Below are positions 1 through 8,719 of a DNA stretch of 37,218 nucleotides, in pieces. Position numbers and translations under genes: made by a program. Every line of letters starts with the position of its first letter. Positions within the stretch are counted from its first letter, which is position 1. The stretch covers positions 1 to 37,218 of the forward strand of contig CASFJL010000013.1 of assembly GCA_949295005.1 (NCBI GenBank), written 5' to 3'. The notes beneath the pieces are model-generated. The model was not told where the DNA came from, ran no database searches, and saw nothing but the letters and a program-made list of their open reading frames with translations. This DNA comes from an uncultured Pseudomonadota bacterium. GTDB lineage: Bacteria > Pseudomonadota > Alphaproteobacteria > RF32 > CAG-239.

Positions 1-16
1 CTTCTAAATCGGTCAT
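1..16 (-). CDS. Start of a truncated gene (5' end only)
   Basis: On the minus strand an ATG at 16-14 follows an AAAGGAG ribosome binding site with about six bases between. The five visible codons read MTDLE, and the rest lies left of the window. The product cannot be identified from five residues. The strong ribosome binding site makes a real gene start likely. Confidence 0.6.
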
Positions 17-344
17 GTTGTTCTCCTTTTGCAGAAGAACAAGTCAAATTTAAGAAAAATCGTTCTCACTTTTTTTATTTTTTTGTAAACCGCAGTTTGA
101 GCGGGATAATCGGTAAGGTAATCAAGTTGCGAAACAGGACATGCAAATCAATCAAGAAAACTTTTGTTTTACAATAAGCTGGCAAATGGTAACTAAAAAT
201 AGAGAGGTTTCCGGCAAAAGTATAGATTTGAGCATTTTTTCTGCCAAAGAACTGAAAATCTCTTTCGATGATTTCCAACGCAGTTACCAGCGCACTTAAC
301 AAATCGGCGCGGAATAAAGGGCTTTACGGAAATGATTTAAAACG
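17..344. other. Intergenic stretch with no convincing gene
   Basis: About 330 bases separate the truncated minus-strand gene from the tRNA terminator. A minus-strand reading frame (302 down to 75) would encode about 75 residues. It begins with TTG, has no ribosome binding site, and resembles nothing I know. A 37-codon plus-strand frame at about 186-298 is equally unsupported. The stretch next to position 16 probably carries the promoter and leader of the truncated gene. It could also hold remains of a decayed gene. Confidence 0.4.
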
Positions 345-374
345 AAAAAAGAGGAAGTATAAACTTCCTCTTTT
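345..374 (-). terminator. Rho-independent terminator of tRNA-Glu
   Basis: The 8-bp inverted repeat GAGGAAGT/ACTTCCTC (351-358 and 363-370) has a four-base loop and is flanked by A and T runs. On the minus strand it lies directly behind the tRNA and ends in a T run, as expected for its terminator. The symmetric flanks would also let it work in the other direction. Confidence 0.8.
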
Positions 375-379
375 CAAAT

Positions 380-454
380 TGGTGATCCCAACGGGATTCG
401 AACCCATATTACCACCGTGAAAGGGTGATGTCCTAACCATTAGACGATGGGACC
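380..454 (-). tRNA. tRNA-Glu (anticodon UUC)
   Basis: The minus strand folds as a full cloverleaf of 75 nt including an encoded CCA. The acceptor stem pairs GGTCCCA with TGGGATC (one G-U pair), the discriminator base is A, the T loop is GTTCGAATC, and the anticodon loop CTTTCAC carries TTC. It reads glutamate GAA/GAG codons. It has its own promoter upstream and a terminator six bases beyond its 3' end, so it is a single-gene transcription unit. Confidence 0.95.
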
Positions 455-472
455 ATCGTTACTGACAAGGGG

Positions 473-501
473 TTTATACAGATATTTTTTCCTCTAGTCA
501 A
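473..501 (-). promoter_or_regulatory. Sigma-70 type promoter of tRNA-Glu
   Basis: On the minus strand TTGACT (501-496) and TATAAA (478-473) are 17 bp apart, each one mismatch from consensus. Transcription would start near 466, about a dozen bases before the mature tRNA. Confidence 0.75.
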
Positions 502-520
502 GTATTTTTTTTTAATTTTT

Positions 521-1816
521 TTAATTTTGACTGAGAGGAATAATCTTAATATTTTTGTTAGCCAAAGATGGTATCCACTCTCTTAAAGCCAAATAGGTTT
601 CACTTTTAGGATGCCCGATAGCAACGGCATAACCATTTTTCTTGGCAATTCTTTCAGCAATGCTAAGCTGCTTTAAGATATAATCTTTTTGGTTTTTATT
701 ATCAATAAAGACATGACGTGTAGCATAAGAAACACCATATTTTTGAGCCATTTCTTTACCAACGGATTGAGGTGTGGTTTTTGAATCTAAAAAGAACAAG
801 TCTTTTTCTTTCAAAACCTGCATCACAGCGGCCATTTTTTCTTTATTTTCAGTAAATTTGCTACCCATATGGTTATTGATACCTTTGATATTATCAAATT
901 TTTCAATCATATTTTTTAGTTTTTCCTGAATTTGTTTATCATCCATTTTTACGGTGAGCATATCTGGAGCCACATCAACTTTAGAATAAGGTTCCATAGG
1001 GGCATGTAACATAATTTCCATGCCTGCATTTTTTGCGTTTTGAATTTGTTGCTCTAACTGTGCGCCATATGTTAAAAAAGCAGCGGTAAGAGGGGCTTTT
1101 AATGAGATGATATCAGATGTTCTTTTTTTTGCGATTCCCATATCATCAATCACAACGGCAATAACGGCTTTATCCCCAAAATAAGCCGGTTTATATTTAG
1201 GGATGATATTAAAATCTTTTACATTTTTTTTGCGATTATAAATATGATATCCTTTGCTTAATTGCTCAGAAGAAATTTTATCTTCATTATCATCAATAAT
1301 GTTGTTAGGGAGTTCTTCTTCATAGAGCTTATCTAATTCTTCTTGGGGCATATCGGCTGTGATATCAACCTCTTTATTATGCCAGATTTTGCTTTGTTCT
1401 TGCTTTTTTCTAAGATTGTCCAGATATTCTTTATCTAATTGAGCCAAAGTTTGATTAAAAGCATCCATCGCAACGGCAACTTGTTTTTTTTCCTCCGGAC
1501 TAAGTGGTAGAGTTTCTATGTGAGAGAAATTTTGCTCAGTATTTTGAGGGATATTTTTTTGTTCTTCAATGAGGTGTTGGTCTTCAACAATATCATGTTT
1601 TGAATCTTCAACTTCAGATACAAAAGTTTGCTGAGACGATATTATATCTTGAGGCAAATTTTCTGAAAATGCTGTCTCATTATCATGATTAATCTCAAAA
1701 AGGACAAAACCTAAAAAGAAAAAAGCAGAAAGAATAAATATCGAAAGAAACGCATATTTAACAAATTGTTTCAGACGAAAAATTTTTTCTGCTTTTTTGC
1801 TGTTTAGAATAATCAA
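521..1816 (-). CDS. Divergent polysaccharide deacetylase family protein (YibQ/DUF610-like), membrane-anchored
   Basis: A 431-residue protein with a short basic N-terminus, one transmembrane segment (about 20-42), a long acidic low-complexity linker (about 45-205) and a C-terminal catalytic-like domain (about 215-428). That domain carries the family motifs VVIDDMG (222-228), HAPMEP, NHMGS and GHPKSE. The family shares the NodB deacetylase fold, but its substrate is not established; a periplasmic cell-envelope role is the usual inference. The start is a TTG six bases after the lysS stop, with AAGGA about ten bases upstream inside the end of lysS. No in-frame ATG exists until about residue 117, far beyond the membrane segment. 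The gene is probably cotranscribed with lysS. No clear terminator follows it; the tRNA promoter begins within about 20 bases. Confidence 0.85.
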   Translation of the reverse strand: MIILNSKKAEKIFRLKQFVKYAFLSIFILSAFFFLGFVLFEINHDNETAFSENLPQDIISSQQTFVSEVEDSKHDIVEDQHLIEEQKNIPQNTEQNFSHIETLPLSPEEKKQVAVAMDAFNQTLAQLDKEYLDNLRKKQEQSKIWHNKEVDITADMPQEELDKLYEEELPNNIIDDNEDKISSEQLSKGYHIYNRKKNVKDFNIIPKYKPAYFGDKAVIAVVIDDMGIAKKRTSDIISLKAPLTAAFLTYGAQLEQQIQNAKNAGMEIMLHAPMEPYSKVDVAPDMLTVKMDDKQIQEKLKNMIEKFDNIKGINNHMGSKFTENKEKMAAVMQVLKEKDLFFLDSKTTPQSVGKEMAQKYGVSYATRHVFIDNKNQKDYILKQLSIAERIAKKNGYAVAIGHPKSETYLALREWIPSLANKNIKIIPLSQN

Positions 1817-1821
1817 AAGAG

Positions 1822-3294
1822 TTAATCCTTATTGCGTAGTGTCGGGAAGGCAATTACATCGCGGATGGTTTCGGCATTGGTCAACAAAATGGCCAAGCGG
1901 TCGATACCCATTCCCATACCACCTGACGGCGGGAAACCGTTTTCCAAAGCATTAATGAAGTCTTCATCCAACATTTGAGCCTCATCATCGCCTTTTTCTC
2001 TATCTGCGCATTGTGCTTCAAAACGCTCTCTTTGCTCTAATGGATTGGATAACTCAGAATAAGCACAACCCATTTCCATACCGCAAACATAAGCATCAAA
2101 GTGCTCTACCAAACGCGGATTGCTTCTATGTGTTTTGGCCAAAGGAGAAATATCTCTTGGCATATCCATAACTAAAACAGGTTGAATGAGGTTTGCTTCA
2201 ACTTTGGCATCAAAGACTTCGGAAATGACCTTACCCCAAGAGATGCAATCAGATGCATCAACACCGACAGACTTGGCCAAATCTTTGGCTTCTTCCAAAG
2301 TGTTGGCTTGCATAAAGTCTGCACCTGTATATTCTTTAACCAAATCAATCATAGATTTTTTAGCAAAAGGTTTAGACAAGTCAATTTCATTACCGCGGAA
2401 ATTGATGACGGTTGTGCCCAAAACCTCTTTAGCCACAAAAGCCATCAAATCAGGAATAAGCTCTGCCATATCATTATAGTCGGCATAAGCTTGATAAGCT
2501 TCCAAGCCGGTAAATTCCGGATTGTGGGTTTTATCAATACCTTCGTTTCTAAAGTTACGGCCGATTTCAAATACGCGGTCAAAACCCCCGACAACCAACT
2601 TTTTCAAATATAACTCAGGAGCAATACGCAAGAACAAATCCATATCCAACTTATTGTGGTGAGTAATGAACGGCTTTGCATTGGCACCGCCCATAATCGG
2701 GTGCAACATCGGTGTTTCCACTTCCAAAAAGCCGTGTTGTTCAAAATAATGACGAACGGCGGAAGTGATTTTGCAACGTGTTTCAAAAATTTTGCGAGAG
2801 TCATCGTTCATAATAAAATCAACATAGCGTTGACGATAACGTGCTTCGGTATCGGTCAAACCATGGAATTTTTCCGGTAAAGTTTGTAAAGATTTAGAAA
2901 TAATATCAAAACTTTTGGCGGCAATTGACAACTCACCTCTAGGTGTGCGGCGGATAAAACCTTTAATACCGATGATATCACCAACATCCAAACATTTCAA
3001 ACGAGCCAAATTTTCTTCATCCAGATTATTTTTATGGCAGAAAATTTGGATTTTTCCGGTTGCATCTTTCAAGTCAATAAACATACCGCTGTTTCTAACA
3101 GCCATAGCACGACCGGCAACAACAACCGCGTCAGATGTTTCAGCTCCGGCTTCCAAATCTTTGTATTTTTCTTGCAAATCTGCAGCATAGTTGTTTGGAC
3201 GGAAACGGTACGGATATGGATTATAGCCTTGCTCTTGTAAAGTATTTAATTTTGCTAAACGAGATTCTCTGTGAATATTGGTTTCATTAGTCAT
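1822..3294 (-). CDS. lysS: Lysine--tRNA ligase, class II
   Basis: The 490-residue protein charges tRNA-Lys with lysine in the cytoplasm. An N-terminal OB-fold anticodon-binding domain (about 55-150) is followed by the class II catalytic core. Motif 2 is visible as [14 protein letters not shown] near residue 250, and motif 3 as [14 protein letters not shown] near the C-terminus. Length and order match bacterial LysRS. The ATG start follows an AGGAT ribosome binding site. A promoter lies 39-66 bases upstream. The deacetylase gene follows after five bases, indicating a two-gene operon. Confidence 0.97.
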   Translation of the reverse strand: MTNETNIHRESRLAKLNTLQEQGYNPYPYRFRPNNYAADLQEKYKDLEAGAETSDAVVVAGRAMAVRNSGMFIDLKDATGKIQIFCHKNNLDEENLARLKCLDVGDIIGIKGFIRRTPRGELSIAAKSFDIISKSLQTLPEKFHGLTDTEARYRQRYVDFIMNDDSRKIFETRCKITSAVRHYFEQHGFLEVETPMLHPIMGGANAKPFITHHNKLDMDLFLRIAPELYLKKLVVGGFDRVFEIGRNFRNEGIDKTHNPEFTGLEAYQAYADYNDMAELIPDLMAFVAKEVLGTTVINFRGNEIDLSKPFAKKSMIDLVKEYTGADFMQANTLEEAKDLAKSVGVDASDCISWGKVISEVFDAKVEANLIQPVLVMDMPRDISPLAKTHRSNPRLVEHFDAYVCGMEMGCAYSELSNPLEQRERFEAQCADREKGDDEAQMLDEDFINALENGFPPSGGMGMGIDRLAILLTNAETIRDVIAFPTLRNKD

Positions 3295-3332
3295 TATTAT
3301 ATCCTAAGTTTAATTTTTACATTTTTTCAAAC

Positions 3333-3360
3333 ACTATAAACAAATAATGTTTTTTTTCAA
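3333..3360 (-). promoter_or_regulatory. Likely sigma-70 promoter of lysS
   Basis: On the minus strand TTGAAA (3360-3355) and TATAGT (3338-3333) are separated by 16 bp, each one mismatch from consensus. The predicted leader is about 30 nt. The region is very AT-rich, so chance matches are possible. Confidence 0.55.
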
Positions 3361-3491
3361 TATATATTTAAAAATATCTTTATTTTTTATGTTTTTAAGA
3401 GTAATATAAAAGAAAATGAAGTTAGCAAAAAAATCAAGTTTAAACAGAAGGATGCTTTGATTAAGCATTCTATTATACCTATGGTGAAACA

Positions 3492-4793
3492 ATGGTAACA
3501 AAAACAATATTAAAAAAGTTAAAAAACATAAAAGAAAAAATAAAAAATAGAAGCAAAAGAGATTTGCTTAAAGGGATGATTTTGTTTTCAGGTGTGGCAA
3601 CGGCGCATAATGCTTTGCACAATACAAAAACACAATCTTCATCAGAAGTAGAAAAAAATAATATAGAGGTTATAGAAACACCTAAAGAGTTGAGTCTGGC
3701 AGATATTACTTTTAGCAAAAATATGGTGAATATAGCACCTGAGTCAAGCAGCGCATATTTTGAGTTTGAAAACCAGTTGACGGATAAAAACAATAACCCA
3801 ATTTCAGATTTCAACCAAGCCACCAAATATTCCATTTGGGATTGTTCTTATAAAAGAGAAGCCGGAACCAAAAAAAATCCGGTTGGAATTGTTTCAAAAG
3901 AAGGTTATTATGGCTCATTGCAGTTTAATTATTTTAATGCAGTAAATATGGCAATTTACGGAATGCTTCATGCTGAACATAAAGATTTGGCCGCAAAATT
4001 TTTCCAAAAAACACCGCAATTGGAAAATGCTTTGGCAAATTTTCAAAAAAGCATGGATGATTATGCAAAAAAACATGGTGATGAAAATTTGGCATATCAT
4101 GTTGGGTCTGTTTCCAGACAAAAGGTTATAAAATATATTTCACCTAATTTTAAAAAAATTTTTGAAAAAGCAGGGCAAGAAAATACATTAGAATTATTAG
4201 ACTTGCAAAGAGCATATGCCGGAGCTGTTTATTGTTCTTTTGATGGCAAAAGTTTAAAGAAAATTTGTGCTATATTAGAAGCCTCTGATGTAAAGCCGGA
4301 AGAAGTTAATCCGGCCATTTGGGGAATGTTTTTAGCCAAACACATTAAAGGTGGCTTTGGCGGAATATCAACCTTGCTTAAAGGGAAAAAAGCCAAAGAT
4401 ATTAATAGTTTAGCTTTTGTAAATGCCATGGCAAATAAATATCCTGATGTTTTTAAAGACACACCGTCTTGTAAAGAGGCATGGAAGTTTGCCAAAGAAC
4501 ATTATCAAGAAAAACACTCTTTAACCACAATCAAAGAGTTATCAGTGATTTTGCATAAACCAGAGATGGTTAGTAAATATCTTAAATTATTGAGTTTATA
4601 TCAAAAAGATGATGTGACATATGAACAAGCAAAAAAAATGGCGCAAGCCGATAGTACTAAACAAGAGAGCACAATACATTTTTATGATGTTTTGCAAGAA
4701 AAAATAGAAGCAAATAATGTAAAGAAAAACACATTCAATAAAAAAGATAAAATAAAACAAATGTTATTAGCAAAAAATGAAAAAACAAGATAA
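3492..4793 (+). CDS. Exported protein of unknown family with lysozyme-like motifs
   Basis: A 433-residue protein, not recognised as a named family. The very basic N-terminus (13 Lys/Arg in the first 27 residues) leads into a hydrophobic stretch ending ATAHNA (about 28-41). The segment SKRDLLKG resembles a twin-arginine signal with Lys-Arg in place of Arg-Arg, so export is likely. Residues 122-146 read REAG....NP.G.VSK.GYYG.LQFN. This parallels the transglycosylase pattern with a catalytic Glu (here E123), then S-x-x-G-x-x-G, then Leu-(Met)-Gln. The rest is helical and Lys-rich. I infer a possible peptidoglycan-cleaving enzyme, but only from this motif. The gene stands alone: lysS diverges from it and a hairpin terminator follows. 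The ATG has only a weak GGTGA upstream. Confidence 0.7.
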   Translation: MVTKTILKKLKNIKEKIKNRSKRDLLKGMILFSGVATAHNALHNTKTQSSSEVEKNNIEVIETPKELSLADITFSKNMVNIAPESSSAYFEFENQLTDKNNNPISDFNQATKYSIWDCSYKREAGTKKNPVGIVSKEGYYGSLQFNYFNAVNMAIYGMLHAEHKDLAAKFFQKTPQLENALANFQKSMDDYAKKHGDENLAYHVGSVSRQKVIKYISPNFKKIFEKAGQENTLELLDLQRAYAGAVYCSFDGKSLKKICAILEASDVKPEEVNPAIWGMFLAKHIKGGFGGISTLLKGKKAKDINSLAFVNAMANKYPDVFKDTPSCKEAWKFAKEHYQEKHSLTTIKELSVILHKPEMVSKYLKLLSLYQKDDVTYEQAKKMAQADSTKQESTIHFYDVLQEKIEANNVKKNTFNKKDKIKQMLLAKNEKTR

Positions 4794-4796
4794 TAA

Positions 4797-4825
4797 TTGA
4801 CAAAGCATTAGAACTAAAGTAGAAC
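4797..4825 (+). promoter_or_regulatory. Promoter of lexA
   Basis: A perfect -35 TTGACA (4797-4802) is followed after 17 bp by TAGAAC (4820-4825, four of six consensus bases). Transcription would start near 4832. The -10 overlaps the second half of the SOS box. Confidence 0.65.
4811..4825 (+). promoter_or_regulatory. LexA-binding site (SOS box), GAAC-N7-GAAC
   Basis: The sequence GAACTAAAGTAGAAC is a direct repeat of GAAC with exactly seven bases between. This is the reverse complement of GTTC-N7-GTTC, the LexA box described for Alphaproteobacteria. It covers the -10 of the lexA promoter, as expected for negative autoregulation. A further GTTC lies at 4842-4845. Confidence 0.8.
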
Positions 4826-4855
4826 AAAATAAAATGGTTTTGTTCTACTTTTTTT
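4816..4855 (+). terminator. Terminator of the upstream lysozyme-like gene
   Basis: A perfect 14-bp inverted repeat (4816-4829 and 4838-4851) with an eight-base loop runs into seven T residues. It ends transcripts from 3492-4793. If lexA starts near 4832, inside the loop, its own mRNA contains only half of the hairpin and would escape termination. Confidence 0.8.
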
Positions 4856-4868
4856 ATGGAAAAAACAG

Positions 4869-5525
4869 ATGCTGACAGAAAAACAATATAAACTTTTGCT
4901 TTTTATCAACAAAACACTTAAAGAAACAGGATGTTCACCGTCTTTTGATGAGATGAAAGATGCTGTCGGTTTGAAGTCAAAATCTGGGATTCATGCATTG
5001 ATAGAGGCTTTGGAAGAAAGAAATTTTATAAAAAAACTTCCGCACAAGGCCAGAGCGCTGGAGGTTTTGCGCTTGCCCAAATTAAAGCCCAGCTCAATTA
5101 TTGAAGAAGAAAAGAAAAGAGAACAAGCATTGCAGTTTTCTGCGGTTGAAATTCCGCTATATGGCAAAATTGCAGCCGGCACGCCGATTGAAGCCATTGC
5201 TAATGAAAATGAAAAAATAGCTGTTCCATTGGATATGGTTTATAAAGGGCAATTTTATGCTTTAACGGTTGAAGGCGATTCTATGATAGAAGGCGGCATT
5301 TTAGATGGAGATACGGCAATTATCAAAAAAGCAGATACTGCCAACAACGGAGATATTGTTGTTGCACTGGTAGATGATTGTGAGGCCACGTTAAAAATTT
5401 TGAAAAAAGAGAAAAATGAAGTTTGCCTCATTCCGCAAAATAAAAATTATCAAACCCGCAGATTTTCAGCTGATAGAGTAAAGATTCAAGGTATTTTATC
5501 TGGAATTATCCGTAATTATCACTGA
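4869..5525 (+). CDS. lexA: LexA repressor, SOS regulator
   Basis: The 218-residue protein represses DNA-damage genes until RecA-stimulated self-cleavage. The N-terminal winged helix-turn-helix spans about 1-65 (LTEKQYKLLLFI, SPSFDEMKDAVGLKSKSGIH). The C-terminal S24 peptidase domain spans about 92-215. The Ala103-Gly104 cleavage site lies in GKIAAGTP, the catalytic Ser138 in VEGDSMIEGG and the catalytic Lys176 in ATLK. All key residues are present. An SOS box sits on its promoter, so it should repress itself. The ATG at 4869 has little upstream Shine-Dalgarno sequence (only purine-rich GGAAAAAACAG), which may keep translation modest. Confidence 0.97.
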   Translation: MLTEKQYKLLLFINKTLKETGCSPSFDEMKDAVGLKSKSGIHALIEALEERNFIKKLPHKARALEVLRLPKLKPSSIIEEEKKREQALQFSAVEIPLYGKIAAGTPIEAIANENEKIAVPLDMVYKGQFYALTVEGDSMIEGGILDGDTAIIKKADTANNGDIVVALVDDCEATLKILKKEKNEVCLIPQNKNYQTRRFSADRVKIQGILSGIIRNYH

Positions 5526-5609
5526 TGATGTGCATAATTTTTGAAATCTTGCAAGTTTTATAAATCTGAATAATATAAGCTTCAAATATAAATATAAATT
5601 GAGGTGATG

Positions 5610-6908
5610 ATGAAAATTGCAATAATCGGAACAGGGTATGTCGGCTTGCCTTCAGGGGTAGGCTTTGCAGAGTTAGGCAATGAAGTTGTGTGCATTGATA
5701 AAGATGCAGATAAGATAGAGGCTTTGCAAAACGGCAAAATCACTTTGTTTGAAGAAGGTATAGATGAGCTTTTTGCCAAAAATACAAAGTCTGGCAGGTT
5801 GCGTTTTACAACCTCAATGAAAGAAGGGGTTGAAGGTGCTGATGTGGTTGTTTTAGCGGTTGGCACCCCGCCGCATCCGGTGACTAAAGCGGCAGATTTG
5901 AAATATATTTATGCGGCTGCTTTAGAATTAGCTGAATATTTAACCGGTTATACGGTTGTGGCAACCAAATCAACTGTTCCGGTCGGAACCGGAGATGATA
6001 TTGAAACACTTATCTCTCAAAAAAATCCGTTTGCAGATTTTGACGTTGTTTCATTGCCTGAGTTTTTGCGAGAAGGTTTTGCCGTACATGATTTTTTCCA
6101 TCCGGATAGAATTGTTGTGGGCGCCAATACGGAAAAAGCCAAAGAAAAAATAAAAGAGCTTTATAAACCTTTTGAAGGCCAAACCAAGATGTTGTTTGTA
6201 AAGCGCCGTTCATCTGAAACCATAAAATATGCCTCAAATGCTTTTTTAGCCATAAAAATTCATTATATCAATGAAATGGCCAATTTTTGTGAAAAAGCAG
6301 GTGCTGATATCAGCGAGGTTGCACAAGGAATGGGATTGGATAACCGCATAGGGGCAAAATTTTTGAACCCAGGCCCCGGTTATGGTGGAAGTTGTTTCCC
6401 AAAAGACACAATGGCAATGTCTTATATGGCCAGACAAAACGGTGTGGAAATGAGCTTGATAAACGCGGCAATTTCAGGCAATGCGCAACGCAAAAAAGAA
6501 ATGGCGCAAAGAATTTTAGAGATGGTAAAAGGGATTGATAATCCCAAAATTGCCGTTTTAGGCTTGGCTTTTAAAAATGGAACGGATGATTGTAGAGAAA
6601 GTCCGGCATTAGAGATTGTAGAAGAATTAATCAGTCCGAAAGTTCAGATTGTAGCTTATGATCCAAAAGCCATGGGTGTTGCTTGTCGCTTGCTTGGAAA
6701 TAAAATAGAATATGCCGATTCAATGTATCAGGCAGCGCAAGGAGCAGATGTTGTGGCTTTGTTAACAGAGTGGGATGAGTTTAGAACACTTGATTTAGAA
6801 CAATTAAGCGCAATCATGCAGCACAAAAAGATTGTAGATTGCAGAAACTTGTTAAACAAAGCAGAAGTCGTTGCAAAAGGCTTTGAATATCAAGGTATAG
6901 GAAAATAA
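5610..6908 (+). CDS. ugd: UDP-glucose 6-dehydrogenase
   Basis: It oxidises UDP-glucose to UDP-glucuronate with two NAD+, feeding envelope polysaccharide synthesis. The 432-residue protein opens with the NAD-binding glycine motif GTGYVGLPSGVGFAELG. It has STVPVGTG, the central dimerisation helix region and the catalytic cysteine in GGSCFPKD (Cys262 from this start), then the C-terminal UDP-binding domain (GLAFKNGTDDCRESPAL). Three starts are adjacent (GTG 5604, ATG 5607, ATG 5610). The last is best placed, five bases after GAGG. It could also be a related UDP-sugar dehydrogenase, but length and motifs fit Ugd/TuaD best. No polysaccharide genes are nearby. Confidence 0.92.
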   Translation: MKIAIIGTGYVGLPSGVGFAELGNEVVCIDKDADKIEALQNGKITLFEEGIDELFAKNTKSGRLRFTTSMKEGVEGADVVVLAVGTPPHPVTKAADLKYIYAAALELAEYLTGYTVVATKSTVPVGTGDDIETLISQKNPFADFDVVSLPEFLREGFAVHDFFHPDRIVVGANTEKAKEKIKELYKPFEGQTKMLFVKRRSSETIKYASNAFLAIKIHYINEMANFCEKAGADISEVAQGMGLDNRIGAKFLNPGPGYGGSCFPKDTMAMSYMARQNGVEMSLINAAISGNAQRKKEMAQRILEMVKGIDNPKIAVLGLAFKNGTDDCRESPALEIVEELISPKVQIVAYDPKAMGVACRLLGNKIEYADSMYQAAQGADVVALLTEWDEFRTLDLEQLSAIMQHKKIVDCRNLLNKAEVVAKGFEYQGIGK

Positions 6909-6923
6909 AGAGCAAAGCAGACC

Positions 6924-6951
6924 TTGACAAAATATGAAAGAATAATATTTT
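6924..6951 (+). promoter_or_regulatory. Possible promoter of trpS
   Basis: A perfect TTGACA (6924-6929) is followed after 16 bp by TATTTT (6946-6951), four of six -10 bases. It lies in the 70-base gap between ugd and trpS. Confidence 0.45.
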
Positions 6952-6979
6952 AAGCAAAAAAAAGACAGAGGATATGAAA

Positions 6980-8038
6980 ATGGACGTTATTTTAACAGGA
7001 GACAGACCAACCGGAAAATTGCATCTCGGACATTATGTCGGCTCATTAAAACGCCGTGTTGAGTTGCAAAACAGCGGTTTATATAAAGATATTTATATTA
7101 TGATTGCCGATGCGCAAGCTTTAACAGACAATGCAGATGACATTAACAAAGTCAGAAACAACATTTCTGAAGTTGCCTTAGATTATTTGTCTTGTGGTTT
7201 GGATCCTAAAAAGTCTAACATTTTTATTCAATCACAAATTCCGGAATTATGCGAATTGTCTTTTTATTATATGAACTTGGTTACCGTTGCCAGATTGCAG
7301 CGTAATCCAACCGTAAAAAATGAGATTCAGATGCGCAAGTTCAACCAAAGCATTCCGGTTGGTTTCTTCACTTATCCGATAAGCCAAGCCGCAGACATCA
7401 CGGCATTTAAGGCCAATATTGTTCCGGTTGGAGAAGACCAATTACCGATGATTGAACAAACCAGAGAGATTGTACGCTCATTTAACAGCACATATAAAGA
7501 AGTTTTGGTTGAGCCTAAAGCTGTTTTGCCGGAAAATGAATATTGTTCTCGTTTGCCAGGGTTAGACGGGGCAGCAAAGATGAGCAAATCTTTAGGTAAC
7601 TGCATTTATTTGTCGGATTCAGCCAATGACATTAAGAAAAAAGTTCAAAGTATGTTTACAGACCCTACGCACTTGAGAGTAGAAGACCCCGGTCATACGG
7701 AAAACAACCCTGTATTTATATATTTGGATGCGTTCTGCAAAGATGAACATTTTGCCGCTTTCTTGCCGGCTTATAATAATTTGGACGAGATGAAAGCTCA
7801 TTATCGTCGTGGTGGTTTGGGAGATGGAACGGTTAAAAAGTTCTTGAATGAAATTTTGCAAAACGAGTTAGGTCCGATTAGAGAAAGAAGAGAAGTTTTA
7901 GCCAAAGATTTGGGGGCGATTTTTGATATGTTGGAACAAGGCAGCATTAAGGCAAGAGAAGTTGCCGCTCACACTTTGGATGAAGTTAAAACCGCAATGG
8001 GCATTAACTATTTCAAAGGCAATTCTTTGCTGAAATAA
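6980..8038 (+). CDS. trpS: Tryptophan--tRNA ligase
   Basis: A class I synthetase that charges tRNA-Trp. The HIGH-type motif appears as GKLHLGHY near the N-terminus and the KMSKS loop as [10 protein letters not shown] near residue 200. The 352-residue length is typical. Two in-frame ATGs exist at 6974 and 6980. The second is preferred because AGAGG (6967-6971) is eight bases from it but only two from the first, and [12 protein letters not shown] is the usual family start. A strong terminator follows directly. Confidence 0.96.
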   Translation: MDVILTGDRPTGKLHLGHYVGSLKRRVELQNSGLYKDIYIMIADAQALTDNADDINKVRNNISEVALDYLSCGLDPKKSNIFIQSQIPELCELSFYYMNLVTVARLQRNPTVKNEIQMRKFNQSIPVGFFTYPISQAADITAFKANIVPVGEDQLPMIEQTREIVRSFNSTYKEVLVEPKAVLPENEYCSRLPGLDGAAKMSKSLGNCIYLSDSANDIKKKVQSMFTDPTHLRVEDPGHTENNPVFIYLDAFCKDEHFAAFLPAYNNLDEMKAHYRRGGLGDGTVKKFLNEILQNELGPIRERREVLAKDLGAIFDMLEQGSIKAREVAAHTLDEVKTAMGINYFKGNSLLK

Positions 8039-8050
8039 ATATATCAATCC

Positions 8051-8098
8051 AAAAACAAAAGAGGAGCGTATAAAGAATGCTCCTTTTTTGTTTTTTTT
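8051..8098. terminator. Bidirectional terminator between trpS and the lipoprotein gene
   Basis: GAGGAGC (8061-8067) pairs with GCTCCTT (8079-8085), extended by A-rich and T-rich flanks. It ends in T runs on the plus strand, with A runs that serve the minus strand. It lies between two convergent genes and can end both. Confidence 0.8.
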
Positions 8099-8107
8099 CA
8101 ATAAATA

Positions 8108-8560
8108 TTATTGTGCCGGAATTACGCGAGCTTCTTTACCATAAAGAAGATAGCATTTATCACCTGGTGTCATCAAAACATCATTACCTTGTGTAATGGT
8201 CATAACATTACCGTTTTGTGTTTTAACCACATATTCATAACCTTCTTGCTTGGAAAGTCCGCTTTGAGCGGCATCTCCGGCAATACCGCCGACAACGGCA
8301 CCACCCAATGCGCCCAAAATTTTAGTTGTGTCATTGCCTCCGACCATAGAACCGGCCAAGCCTCCGGCACCGGCGCCGGCAATCATTCCAACATTATTAT
8401 CACTTCTGACTACAACCTGACGCACGCTCAAAACCGTGCACCCCATGGCGCGACCAACTTGACGCACACCGGATGTTGAATAATCATTAGCACCGATATT
8501 TGAGGTGCAAGCTGCAAGAGTTAGAGCCAAAGGTAAGGCTAATAAAGCAATTTTTTTCAT
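8108..8560 (-). CDS. Glycine-zipper outer membrane lipoprotein (17 kDa antigen / SlyB-like)
   Basis: A 150-residue lipoprotein. The signal peptide ends in the lipobox LTLAAC, giving lipidated Cys18. A glycine-zipper hydrophobic hairpin follows (about 58-98; GAGAGGLAGSMVGG, GALGGAVVGGIAG), typical of the Rickettsia 17-kDa antigen/SlyB family. A small C-terminal beta domain (about 105-148) closes it. It is predicted to sit in the outer membrane and support envelope integrity. The family's exact function is poorly known. A consensus TTGACA promoter and a strong GGAGGAG ribosome binding site suggest high expression. Confidence 0.9.
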   Translation of the reverse strand: MKKIALLALPLALTLAACTSNIGANDYSTSGVRQVGRAMGCTVLSVRQVVVRSDNNVGMIAGAGAGGLAGSMVGGNDTTKILGALGGAVVGGIAGDAAQSGLSKQEGYEYVVKTQNGNVMTITQGNDVLMTPGDKCYLLYGKEARVIPAQ

Positions 8561-8591
8561 TTGAGAACTCCTCCAAAATTAAATTATTTTA

Positions 8592-8619
8592 ATTTTATAC
8601 AGCAAATAACAATTGTCAA
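8592..8619 (-). promoter_or_regulatory. Promoter of the 17 kDa-type lipoprotein gene
   Basis: On the minus strand a perfect TTGACA (8619-8614) is followed after 16 bp by TAAAAT (8597-8592). The start codon is at 8560, so the leader is about 25 nt. Confidence 0.7.
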
Positions 8620-8622
8620 TGC

Positions 8623-8651
8623 TAGACAAATAAATTCAAGTGATATATATT
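8623..8651 (+). promoter_or_regulatory. Likely promoter of asnS
   Basis: TAGACA (8623-8628) and TATATT (8646-8651) are 17 bp apart, each one mismatch from consensus. It lies back to back with the lipoprotein promoter, leaving three bases between the two -35 boxes. Confidence 0.55.
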
Positions 8652-8719
8652 CTAAAACGCTTTTAATAAGTAAAAAGTTTTAAATTGTAAAAATTGAGGA
8701 AAATAATAAGGAATATACA

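Noticed and set aside
75..302. A 75-residue minus-strand reading frame in the left intergenic stretch
   Set aside because: It starts with TTG, has no ribosome binding site, shows no recognisable motif, and lies downstream of the tRNA terminator.
2182..2613. A 143-residue plus-strand frame opposite lysS
   Set aside because: It is antisense to a well-conserved lysS region and its translation has no protein-like features; it is a shadow.
3454..3470. Hairpin ATGCTT-TGATT-AAGCAT before the lysozyme-like gene
   Set aside because: A six-base AT-rich stem without a T run; could be chance or part of a leader, not enough for a call.
8111..8479. A 122-residue plus-strand frame opposite the lipoprotein gene
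   Set aside because: The minus-strand lipoprotein with lipobox, promoter and ribosome binding site explains the region.
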